A stretch of DNA of 21,797 bases. It comes from CAZVEV01 sp964625865 (GTDB lineage Bacteria > Planctomycetota > Phycisphaerae > SM23-33). Where the stretch lies: assembly GCA_964625865.1 (NCBI GenBank), contig CAZVEV010000075.1:1-21797 (forward strand), read 5' to 3'. The translations under genes were made by a program, and so were the position numbers. Shown here piece by piece: positions 14,167 through 21,797 of the stretch (position 1 is its first letter; each line of letters starts with the position of its first letter). Under the pieces are notes generated by a model, which did not search any database, was not told where the DNA came from, and saw only the letters and a list, made by a program, of their open reading frames with translations.

Positions 14167-17100
14167 ATGAGTGATGAAGCAACAATCGACGTAGGAACGC
14201 CCCAGGCCAGGCCCAAGGTCCGCCCGGCGGCGCATCGCGCCAGCCGATGGTGGTGGGCGCTGTGGGTCCCGCTGATCCTGATCGCGCTGGCGGGGATCGG
14301 CGTGGCGGTCTTTGCGGCGGCCTGGCCCGACGTGTGGAAGGCCCACACCGGGCGCAACGGGTTCGAGGCGCTGGACGGTAACGGCGTGACCGAGATCATG
14401 GCCTGGGCCGAGCCCGAACTGCTCGCCGGCGACGTCAACGACGAGCCGCACAACTTCTCGACAACGATCTCGGATGACGGCAAGACGATGATCTTCGCCC
14501 GCCGCAGCACGCGCGGCGACATGGACCTGTACATCACCCGGCGCGACGAGGCGGGCGACGACTGGGCCGAACCCAAGGCCCTCGAACTGCTCAACACCGT
14601 CGATAACGAGACGACCCCCGAACTGGTGCCCGCATCCAACAGGCTGATCTTCGCCTCGGATCGCGTCGACGGCTTCGGCGGGTACGACCTGTGGGTCACC
14701 ACGCTGGGCGAAGAGGGCTGGACCGAGCCGGTGAACCTCGGCCCGCGGGTCAACAGCGAGTTCAACGAGCGGGGCCCGTGCATGGGCCTGAAGCGCAACC
14801 AGTTGTTCCTCGTCTCGGACCGTCCCAAGCGGTCGATGCGAACCGGCGACCGGAGGCGATACTGGGAGGCGTTGCGCGACGGCATTCAGGAGGGCGACTA
14901 CGACATCTTCTGCCTCGACAAGATCGTCTTCCCGCGCAGTTCGAATCCCCTGCGCGACAGCCGATACCGCGAGTCGGTCATCGTCGACCTGGGGGGCAGC
15001 ATCGAGACCGAACGGGCCGTCCGGGCCGCACTGGACTGGATGGCCAAGAACCAGGAGCCCGACGGGCGCTGGGACTGCGCCAAGCACGGCGGCGGGAAAG
15101 GGGAGGACATCGCCGCGACCTCCATGGCGGCCCTGAGCTTCCTCGGCTGGGGAGCGAGGCACGACCAGGAGGACACGGACTACCACGAACCGATGAAGAA
15201 GGCCGTTGCGTGGCTTCTGGCCGAAGGCACCAAGCGCAAGGGCGACTTCTCCAAGGGCGTCAGTCACGGCATGTACGGCCATGGGGCGGCCGCGATCGCA
15301 CTGGCCGAAACGTATCTGGTGACGAAGGACCCGGCCATCGAGCCCGTGCTCAAGCAGGCGATCGATATCATCATCAAGGCCCAGCACCGCAAACTGGGCG
15401 GATGGCGATACACGACGACGTCGAACGATTGCGACACGTCGGTGGTGGGGTGGCAGATCCTGGCGCTGCGCAGCGCGAGACTGGCCGGCATCGAGGTGCC
15501 CGACGAGTGCTTTACCCTCTGCGCCAAGTGGATGGACCGCGCCTCCAGCGGCGAGCACAAGGGGCTGTACGGCTACCAGAACGGATCGCCGAAGGATGCG
15601 ATGACCGCTGAGGGCATGTTCATCCAGCAGATCCTCGGCGCCTCGCCGCCTGAGGCCCGCCAGATCGAGTCGGCCCAGTACCTCATCAAGAACCTGCCCG
15701 TCGAGAAGGCCGCGCCCGACCGAAAGGGCAAACGCAAGCGTCGCGGCGGGACCAACCTGTACTACTGGTACTACGGCTGCCTCGCGATGTACCAGCAGCA
15801 GGGCCCGATGTGGACCGAGTGGAACGACGCGGTCAAGCCCCTCCTGCTGGACCTGCAGGCCAAGAGCGGCCCCAACGCCGGCACGTGGGAACCGGGCGCC
15901 TGGCGTCAGTCCGGGCGCGTGGTGGGCACGGCGTTTGCCACCCTGTCGCTGGAGGTCTACTACCGCTACCTGCCCATGTACAACACCGAGTGGCAGGGCA
16001 AGAAGCTCCAGGGCGACAAGAAGAGCACGAGCAAGACCGTCAAGGAACTGGTCGCCGCCTCGAGGCCCGCCGCGCGGGCCGTCTCGCACACCACGCCCCT
16101 GCTGGCGCGATGGGTCGAGGCGCTCAGATCCCCGTTTACCGAAGGGGCCCTGACGTTCAGCGCCCAGGGCGACTGGGCGTATTTCAGCTCCAATCGCTCC
16201 GGCGGGACCGGCGGATACGACATCTACCGCGCGCGAGTGGTCCAGGGCATCATCCAAAGCCGCCCCGAAAACGCGGGCGATCCGATCAACTCCGCCGATC
16301 ACGAACTGTCGCCCGAGTTGACCGCCGACGGCCAGGAACTGATCTTCTGCTCCAATCGCCCACACGATGGCCAGCGCCTTGGCCTGCTGTACCACACCAG
16401 GCTGACGCCGATCTCGGACGTCCAGAAGGCGCTGGCCTGGCTCGATGCGAACAAGTGGTGGGTGCTCGGTCTGCTGCTCGGGCTGGCCGCGCTGATCGCG
16501 CTGCTGATCTGGTATCTCACCAGCGAGAACCGCGAGAGATTGAGCCTGCTGGCCCGCTGCCTGCTGTGCTCGGCGGCCCTGCATGCGGCCCTGCTGGTTG
16601 TCCTGAGCATCTACATGCTCGCCCAGGAACTGATCAAGCCCCCGGGAGGCGACCCGCAGGAGATCAGCATCAACGCCGACGCCTTGGCCAGCGAGAAACT
16701 CGCCCTGGAGATCCGCGAGCAGGTCACCGAACTGCAGAACAACCCGCAGATTGTCCGCGTGGTCGCCCAGCGCGATCCGATGCCGCTGCCCAATATGGCC
16801 TCGGACCAGATCGCCCCGGCGGTGATGGCCCGGTCCACCGTGCCCATCGAGCGCCCGGACCTGAACATCAAGACGACCGAAGTCACCGTTGCCGAACCGG
16901 TCCAGCGCCCCACGCCCAAGCCGATGAAGGTCTCCAAGCGGATCACGTTCAAGACCGAGATCGACCTGGAGATGAAGCCCGAGACCCCGACCAACGTCGC
17001 CGCCAAGTCGACCGACGTACCCGTGGTCGCCCCCTTCTCCGCCGGGTCCCCCGTGCCCACGATGTCCGAGGTCGCCGATGCGCCTCTGCGCGAGGACGCT

Positions 17101-18675
17101 ACGCCTGCCAAGGCGGCCGTCCCGTCGCCCACCGCGGCGGCGAAGGACATCGAAACCGAGTGGCGGACCCAGACGGCCGAGTCGGCAGCCAAGACCGGGG
17201 CGGCTAGGTCGCGCGTCGCCAGGTTCAAGGGCTTTACGGTTCCCACGCCTGAGGCGGACCTCGAGGCCCGTCCGGGCGGGGGCAGGAAGGGCGGAACGGC
17301 GACTCCCGGCGCCACGGCGCAGTTCTCCTCCGGTCGATCCGGGGCCACGATGGCGTCAGGCCCGGCGGGCACGGCGCTGACGAAGAACGCGGCCCCCGCG
17401 GGGTCGGCTGTCGGCACGCTGGACGCCAAGCCCGGACAGCTCGCCGCCTCCGGCGACCTGCCCGGCGAGGGCAGGCCCCGTCTGCGGGGGCCCGGTGTGG
17501 AACTGTCGAGGCATATCCCGCGCCTGCCCATCGGCGATACGATGGAACTCGAAGCGCCCGCCGACCGGAAGAGCAACTACTTCGCCCGCCAGTTGGCCAA
17601 CCGCAAGAATATCGGGCGCCTCGGCGGCAGCGACGAGACCGAAGCGGCCATCGGCAGGGCGATTGACTGGCTGACGGCCAACCAGGAACCGGACGGGCGG
17701 TGGGACTGCGCCAGGCACGGCGGGGTCAAGGGACACGACAACGCCACCACCGGGCTGGCCATGCTCGTCTACTACGGCTGGAACATCAAGCACACCGCCG
17801 CCACCGGCGAGAGCCAACTGGACATCACGCGGCGCAAGGCGATCACCAAGGCCCTCAACTGGCTGATCCAGCGTGTCGGGGCCGACGGCGACCTGACCGG
17901 CGGGACCAGCAACGGGATGTACGACCAGGGCATCGCGACGATGGCGCTGGCCGAGGCGTACGGGCTGACGCGAGACCCCGCCCTGTACGAGCCGCTGCGG
18001 CGGACGACGAACTTCATCATCAGGGCCCAGAGCAAAGAACACGGCGGGTGGCGGTACGGAGCGAACTCGCGCGACGGCGATACGTCGGTGGTGGGGTGGC
18101 AGGTGATGGCGCTGACCAGCGCCCGGATGGCGGGCGTCCGCGTGCCGGAAGAGCCCTTCCACCGCGCCCAGCGCTGGCTGGCCCACGTGGCCGACCCGAG
18201 GAACAAGGGACGATACGGCTACACCAAGGGCAACAATGTCTCGCCCACGATGTCTGCCGAGGCGATGTTCTGCCAGCAACTGCTCGGCGTCAAACCCACT
18301 GACGAACGGATGGTCGGCACGGCGGAGTATCTCAAGATCAACCTGCCCTCGATGGACAAGGCCGCCAAGAAGGCCCGGAATGCCAACTACTACTACTGGT
18401 ACTACGGCTGCCTCTCGATGTTCCAGCACCAGGGCCCGGCCTGGGAGACTTGGAACGAGCAGATGAAGAAGGTCTTCCTCGCCACCCAGGAGCGCGTGGG
18501 CAAAGACGCGGGGTCCTGGCCGCCGAACGGAAGATGGACCGGGAAGAGCGGCGGCGGGCGCGTGATGTCGACGGCCATGAGCGCCCTGTCCCTCGAGGTC
18601 TACTACCGTTACCTGCCCATGTACCACCGCCGCCCGAGCCCGCTGGCCAAGGACAAGGACAAGTCCTCCGAGTGA
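14167..18675 (+). CDS. TonB/TolA-like fusion with PD40 propeller and two alpha-toroid domains
   Basis: I place the start at ATG 14167 (1502 residues): GGAG at 14157-14160 fits it better than ATG 14155. Predicted order: membrane helix 28-52; PD40/TolB-like propeller blades from about 88 to 250 (F-S-T-T-I-S-D-D-G-K type); a squalene-cyclase/prenyltransferase-like alpha-toroid, 276-606; more PD40 blades, 655-735 (F-S-S-N-R-S-G-G, L-T-A-D-G-Q-E-L-I-F); membrane helix 764-784; a short loop; membrane helix about 798-820 with S802-x3-H806 and L813; a Pro/Ala/Thr-rich linker to about 1150; a second alpha-toroid, 1156-1486. The toroids share N-Q-E-P-D-G-R-W-D-C, D-x-D-T-S-V-V-G-W-Q, Y-Y-W-Y-Y-G-C-L and L-E-V-Y-Y-R-Y-L-P-M-Y. 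The D-x-D-T motif lacks the third Asp of the cyclase D-x-D-D, so binding rather than cyclase chemistry is likely. The S-x3-H helix behind ExbB/ExbD genes points to an energised TonB/TolA-type transducer. The family assignment of each part is by motif only. Confidence 0.85.
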   Translation: MSDEATIDVGTPQARPKVRPAAHRASRWWWALWVPLILIALAGIGVAVFAAAWPDVWKAHTGRNGFEALDGNGVTEIMAWAEPELLAGDVNDEPHNFSTTISDDGKTMIFARRSTRGDMDLYITRRDEAGDDWAEPKALELLNTVDNETTPELVPASNRLIFASDRVDGFGGYDLWVTTLGEEGWTEPVNLGPRVNSEFNERGPCMGLKRNQLFLVSDRPKRSMRTGDRRRYWEALRDGIQEGDYDIFCLDKIVFPRSSNPLRDSRYRESVIVDLGGSIETERAVRAALDWMAKNQEPDGRWDCAKHGGGKGEDIAATSMAALSFLGWGARHDQEDTDYHEPMKKAVAWLLAEGTKRKGDFSKGVSHGMYGHGAAAIALAETYLVTKDPAIEPVLKQAIDIIIKAQHRKLGGWRYTTTSNDCDTSVVGWQILALRSARLAGIEVPDECFTLCAKWMDRASSGEHKGLYGYQNGSPKDAMTAEGMFIQQILGASPPEARQIESAQYLIKNLPVEKAAPDRKGKRKRRGGTNLYYWYYGCLAMYQQQGPMWTEWNDAVKPLLLDLQAKSGPNAGTWEPGAWRQSGRVVGTAFATLSLEVYYRYLPMYNTEWQGKKLQGDKKSTSKTVKELVAASRPAARAVSHTTPLLARWVEALRSPFTEGALTFSAQGDWAYFSSNRSGGTGGYDIYRARVVQGIIQSRPENAGDPINSADHELSPELTADGQELIFCSNRPHDGQRLGLLYHTRLTPISDVQKALAWLDANKWWVLGLLLGLAALIALLIWYLTSENRERLSLLARCLLCSAALHAALLVVLSIYMLAQELIKPPGGDPQEISINADALASEKLALEIREQVTELQNNPQIVRVVAQRDPMPLPNMASDQIAPAVMARSTVPIERPDLNIKTTEVTVAEPVQRPTPKPMKVSKRITFKTEIDLEMKPETPTNVAAKSTDVPVVAPFSAGSPVPTMSEVADAPLREDATPAKAAVPSPTAAAKDIETEWRTQTAESAAKTGAARSRVARFKGFTVPTPEADLEARPGGGRKGGTATPGATAQFSSGRSGATMASGPAGTALTKNAAPAGSAVGTLDAKPGQLAASGDLPGEGRPRLRGPGVELSRHIPRLPIGDTMELEAPADRKSNYFARQLANRKNIGRLGGSDETEAAIGRAIDWLTANQEPDGRWDCARHGGVKGHDNATTGLAMLVYYGWNIKHTAATGESQLDITRRKAITKALNWLIQRVGADGDLTGGTSNGMYDQGIATMALAEAYGLTRDPALYEPLRRTTNFIIRAQSKEHGGWRYGANSRDGDTSVVGWQVMALTSARMAGVRVPEEPFHRAQRWLAHVADPRNKGRYGYTKGNNVSPTMSAEAMFCQQLLGVKPTDERMVGTAEYLKINLPSMDKAAKKARNANYYYWYYGCLSMFQHQGPAWETWNEQMKKVFLATQERVGKDAGSWPPNGRWTGKSGGGRVMSTAMSALSLEVYYRYLPMYHRRPSPLAKDKDKSSE

Positions 18676-18705
18676 CGGCGGCCGACAGCCATGGAGACGA
18701 CCCGG

Positions 18706-18741
18706 CGACATTCTTACATTCTCAAGAATGTGAGAATGTCG
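18706..18741 (+). terminator. Strong hairpin between the fusion gene and the beta-propeller gene
   Basis: Arms of 15 bases (18706-18720 and 18727-18741) pair fully, with one T-G wobble, around a six-base loop CTCAAG. ACATTCT and AGAATGT each occur twice within it. The stem is AT-richer than its surroundings and no T-run follows. It may attenuate transcription, stabilise the upstream mRNA end, or be an operator site. It lies 31 bases after the fusion-gene stop and 55 before the next start. Confidence 0.6.
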
Positions 18742-18796
18742 TGACGCATGAATCGAACCCCGAACACTGGTCGGACCTTTTCAGGAGCATTGCACC

Positions 18797-21721
18797 ATGA
18801 ACAACGCGACAGGTAGAGTTCTCACCGCCGTACTGGCCTCGCTGGTCTGTCTTTCGATGCTCGCCCCGGCCCCGGCCCGCGCCGCATCGGACGCGCGAAA
18901 GATACTGGACGCTTACGGCTGCGAGAGCGGCCTGTTCGTCGTCGTCGGCTGCGGGCAGGCCGGCGCGTCGGAGTTGGCGGTCGACCTGGGCGCTAACGGC
19001 AACTCCCTGGTCCACGTGATCGCTGCCGACGCGAAGGAACTGGCCGCCGTCAAGGCCGCCATCGCCGCCGCGGGCGTCAAGGGCTGCGTCACGGTCGAGC
19101 AACTCGGCCTGGCCAGGCTGCCTTACCGCGACTACATGGTCAACGTCATGGTCGTGATGGACACCGCCCGGGCCGCCAAGGCCGGCCTGACCGCTGCAGA
19201 AACCAAGCGCTGCATGGCGCCGTACGGGCGCCTCGTCACGTGCACCGGCGGGAAGATCGCCAGGATCGAGGAGATCCCGCTGCCCAAGGCGATGGACGTC
19301 TGGACGCACCAGTACCACGGGGCCGACGGGATCCCGGCATCCAGCGACGCGGTGTTCGACCTGCCGGTGGGCTTCCGCTGGAACGCGGGGCTTCCGATGA
19401 ACTTCGACAATCCCCAGCGATCGGCCAACCGGTACTCCGCCACCCGCGGGCTGGTGCTCAACGACGGACGCTGCTTCACGATCACGACCGCCGTCGCCGA
19501 GAACCTCGGGGCGACCTGGAAATCGGCGTACGGCACGGACCAGTACCTGACCTGTCGCGACGCCTTCAACGGGCGCATGATCTGGCGGAAGAAGATCGGC
19601 GGGACGTATTACGGCGGGCTCTACATCGAGAACCTCGCGCCGCTGGTTTCGATCGGGCGTCACGTGTACGTCGCGGGCGACAACGGCAAGATGCGGGTGA
19701 TCAGCACGCGGACGGGCAAGACGCTGCGCGAACTGCCCACCACGTACATCCCGGGCGTGATCGCGGCGTCGAAGGGCATTGTGGTGGCCGCCACGTGGAA
19801 GGGGGGCAAGTCGATGGGGTCGATCCGCCGTTACGACCGGCGCCGCATGGACTGGGCCATCGCCACCGGAACCGTGGAAGCCTACGACGACAAGACCGGA
19901 AAGAAACTGTGGCAGACCGACGTGCTGGGCACGTCCCTCCGGATTGCCGACGGGCGCATCTTCGTCGTCAGCCGGGACACCAATGACAAGATCGAAGAGG
20001 CGCACAACCGGCGCGGCAAGGGCAAGGACGGGCCTGCACGCCCCGCCCAGAAGGTCGTCGCCCTGGACCTGGCCGGGGGCAAGGTGCTGTGGGAGACCTC
20101 TGACGAGTCCTTCAACGCCAAGGGCCAGACCATGACGCTCGAAGCGGCCGGCTTCGGCGCGGTGGCGGTGGCGCACGGGAATCGCAACACGGTGGCGCTG
20201 CTGTCGGCCGAGACGGGCAAGGTCTTGGACAAGGCCCAGGCCGGCCAGGCGGGCAAGAACTTCTTTCGCTTCCGAGGCCACATCTGCACGCCGGTGATGC
20301 GCGTCGGCGAGATCCACCTGACCAATCGCGGCGGGAGGATATCCAAGGGCAAGGAAAGCCAGACCTTCGGCGGGGCGAGGGCGGGATGTCTGACCGGCAC
20401 CGTGCCGGGCTACGGCGCGGGCTACATCTCGCAGAACTGGTGTCGCTGCAGCCCGGCGCAGATCCCGGGCCTGCTGGCGATCGCGCCGATCGGCAAGATC
20501 CCGACGCCCGAGGAGATGGAAGTGGCCACCACGCCGGTGGCGTCGGCGGAGTACGACGAGGCGGCCGACGGGATTGCCAGCCCCTCGATGTGGACCTCGT
20601 TCCGCGGAAACGCGACGCGATCCAGCAGCGTCGGATGCGACATCGCGGCCAAGGTCTCCGTGGCGTGGACGGCGACCGTCGCAGCGAAGAAGACCGACGG
20701 CACGGTCCGGCGGGACTGGCGTGCCTTCCTCAACACGCGCCTGACGGCCCCGGTAACCGCGGGCCGCCTGGTGATCGTCGCCGATATCGATCACAACGAG
20801 TTGATCGCCGTCGACGCCGAGTCCGGCAGCGTCAGGTGGCGCTTCATGACCGGCGGGCGGATGGACACCTCGCCCACGCTGTACAAGGGCATCTGCCTGG
20901 CCGGCGACCGCACGGGCTACGTCTACGCGATCAAGGCCAAGACGGGGCAACTGATCTACAAACTCCGCATCGCCCCTGACGAGAAGCGCATGATGTCGTA
21001 CGGCAAGGTCGAGTCGGTCTGGCCCGTCATCGGCGGGGTGATGGTCGCCAAGGGCAAGGCCTACGCGTCGGCCGGACGCACCCAGGGCTCGGACGGCGGA
21101 CTGCTGGTCAGGGCCTTCGTGCCGGAAACGGGCAAGGTCCTGTGGTCGAAGGCCGCCTCCCGCAATGACCGCGGCGCGAGGCGGAATGACGCGCTGGCGC
21201 TGCATAACAACGTCGCGATGGTCATGGGCAACTGCTTCGACCTGGACAAGGGCGAAAAGGGCAGCGCCGGCAAGGGTCCGGCCATTCTGAGCAGTCTGGA
21301 AGGCCTGTACAGTTGGAACTGGACACGTCTGGGGCATCGCAAGTTCGGGGCGATCGGCTTCGGCGGGGCCAAGGGCGACACCGTGAGTTGGAGCGACACC
21401 CACGTCGCCGTCTGCGATAACCGCAACAACCTGTCGCTTTCCGAGATCGGCGCCGGCAAGCCGAAGCGCACGTGGGGCCTGCCCGTGGCCAAGGACCGCC
21501 AGGTGACCTCGCTGGTCATCTGCAACAACGTCGTCGTGATCGGCGGCGCGCTGGCCGGCGCGGATCAGACGCGCGGCTTCGTCCAGGCGATCGCCCTCGA
21601 CAGCGGCAAGCCGGTCTGGGACAAGACGTTTGATTCCCGCCTGGCCTTCAACGGGCTGGCCATCGACAACGGCCGGATCATGGCCTCCTTCGACGACGGC
21701 AGCGTTGTCTGCCTGAAGTAG
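18797..21721 (+). CDS. Secreted PQQ-type beta-propeller protein with methyltransferase-like N-terminus
   Basis: This is a 974-residue protein. AGGAG (18783-18787) lies nine bases before the ATG. Residues 1-30 are a signal peptide (A-P-A-R-A-A). Residues 32-165 have the layout of a Rossmann SAM-methyltransferase, with V-V-V-G-C-G-Q-A-G (48-56) in place of motif I, but an exported protein is unlikely to see SAM, so it is probably a binding relic. From about 180 to the end there are PQQ/WD-type blades such as D-x-x-T-G-K-K-L-W and V-D-A-E-S-G-S-V-R-W, in two halves (about 180-530 and 595-974). Between the halves is a cysteine motif, C531-x17-C549-R-C551, near G-L-L-A-I-A-P. This architecture is familiar in planctomycetes, where it is annotated as PQQ-binding-like, but the classic PQQ ligands cannot be confirmed by eye. 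Function is unknown; it may be a periplasmic partner of the upstream complex. Confidence 0.85.
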   Translation: MNNATGRVLTAVLASLVCLSMLAPAPARAASDARKILDAYGCESGLFVVVGCGQAGASELAVDLGANGNSLVHVIAADAKELAAVKAAIAAAGVKGCVTVEQLGLARLPYRDYMVNVMVVMDTARAAKAGLTAAETKRCMAPYGRLVTCTGGKIARIEEIPLPKAMDVWTHQYHGADGIPASSDAVFDLPVGFRWNAGLPMNFDNPQRSANRYSATRGLVLNDGRCFTITTAVAENLGATWKSAYGTDQYLTCRDAFNGRMIWRKKIGGTYYGGLYIENLAPLVSIGRHVYVAGDNGKMRVISTRTGKTLRELPTTYIPGVIAASKGIVVAATWKGGKSMGSIRRYDRRRMDWAIATGTVEAYDDKTGKKLWQTDVLGTSLRIADGRIFVVSRDTNDKIEEAHNRRGKGKDGPARPAQKVVALDLAGGKVLWETSDESFNAKGQTMTLEAAGFGAVAVAHGNRNTVALLSAETGKVLDKAQAGQAGKNFFRFRGHICTPVMRVGEIHLTNRGGRISKGKESQTFGGARAGCLTGTVPGYGAGYISQNWCRCSPAQIPGLLAIAPIGKIPTPEEMEVATTPVASAEYDEAADGIASPSMWTSFRGNATRSSSVGCDIAAKVSVAWTATVAAKKTDGTVRRDWRAFLNTRLTAPVTAGRLVIVADIDHNELIAVDAESGSVRWRFMTGGRMDTSPTLYKGICLAGDRTGYVYAIKAKTGQLIYKLRIAPDEKRMMSYGKVESVWPVIGGVMVAKGKAYASAGRTQGSDGGLLVRAFVPETGKVLWSKAASRNDRGARRNDALALHNNVAMVMGNCFDLDKGEKGSAGKGPAILSSLEGLYSWNWTRLGHRKFGAIGFGGAKGDTVSWSDTHVAVCDNRNNLSLSEIGAGKPKRTWGLPVAKDRQVTSLVICNNVVVIGGALAGADQTRGFVQAIALDSGKPVWDKTFDSRLAFNGLAIDNGRIMASFDDGSVVCLK

Positions 21722-21797
21722 CAGTCATGGGGTCAGAGCGCCATTAGTACGACAGCGCTAGTTTTGCTCAAGAAGCGTGCGGGGGGGTGTCGATAGG
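21722..21797. other. Short non-coding end of the window
   Basis: Only 76 bases. It contains GGGGTCAGAGCG, then TAGTACGACAGCGCTAG and a run of seven G. The TAGTAC piece recalls the ends of the palindromic element at 5997-6162, but the match is too short to claim another copy. Confidence 0.3.

Noticed and set aside
15049..15078. The alpha-toroid domains as active squalene-hopene cyclases
   Set aside because: Both copies lack the third Asp of the D-x-D-D motif and are exported or membrane-anchored with other domains, so an enzymatic call is not supported.
14143..16584. An 813-codon minus-strand open frame opposite the fusion gene
   Set aside because: Composition typical of an antisense shadow in GC-rich DNA; the plus strand has clear domains.
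18722..21403. An 893-codon minus-strand open frame opposite the PQQ-type gene
   Set aside because: Arg/Asp/His/Pro-rich with no motifs, whereas the plus strand has a signal peptide and propeller repeats.

Overview
The window is GC-rich DNA with every supported gene on the plus strand. It looks like a planctomycete, most likely of the Phycisphaerae type. The signs are C-terminal PEP-CTERM anchors (V/I-P-E-P, then a hydrophobic helix, then an Arg cluster), very large secreted beta-propeller proteins, terpene-cyclase-like repeat proteins joined to ExbB/ExbD genes, and GC-rich intergenic spacers packed with short inverted repeats. This assignment is inference from gene content; no rRNA or tRNA is visible.

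Layout. Positions 1-2335 are an accessory or decayed stretch. It holds the 3' end of an unrecognised gene, a 329-aa protein whose N-terminus resembles the helical lid of RarA/clamp-loader ATPases and which is visibly AT-richer than the rest, a repeat-filled spacer, and the truncated 3' end of a PEP-CTERM surface-protein gene. Positions 2400-6000 are a compact three-gene operon: ornithine aminotransferase (rocD), a cyclic-2,3-diphosphoglycerate-synthetase-like P-loop protein, and carbamate kinase (arcC). It suggests ornithine/carbamoyl-phosphate catabolism yielding glutamate semialdehyde and ATP. Positions 5997-6292 hold two nested palindromic repeats, the first of which supplies the arcC stop codon. 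Next come a good sigma70-type promoter, a PEP-CTERM-anchored trypsin-fold protein (6567-7544) and a secreted C69/secernin-type peptidase (7857-9284).

The most interesting part is 9530-21721. A 1080-aa secreted TPR protein is followed by ExbB/TolQ-like and ExbD/TolR-like proton-channel subunits. After these comes a 1502-aa membrane protein that combines a PD40 (TolB-like) propeller, two copies of a squalene-cyclase-like alpha-toroid, and a central TonB/TolA-like transmembrane helix carrying the S-x3-H motif followed by a Pro/Ala-rich periplasmic linker. A 974-aa secreted PQQ-type beta-propeller protein with a methyltransferase-like N-terminal domain closes the set. Read together, this looks like a rearranged, proton-motive-force-driven Tol/Ton-like envelope machine in which TolA-like and TolB-like parts are fused and the usual periplasmic effector domain is replaced by an alpha-toroid. 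That reading is inference from motifs and gene order.
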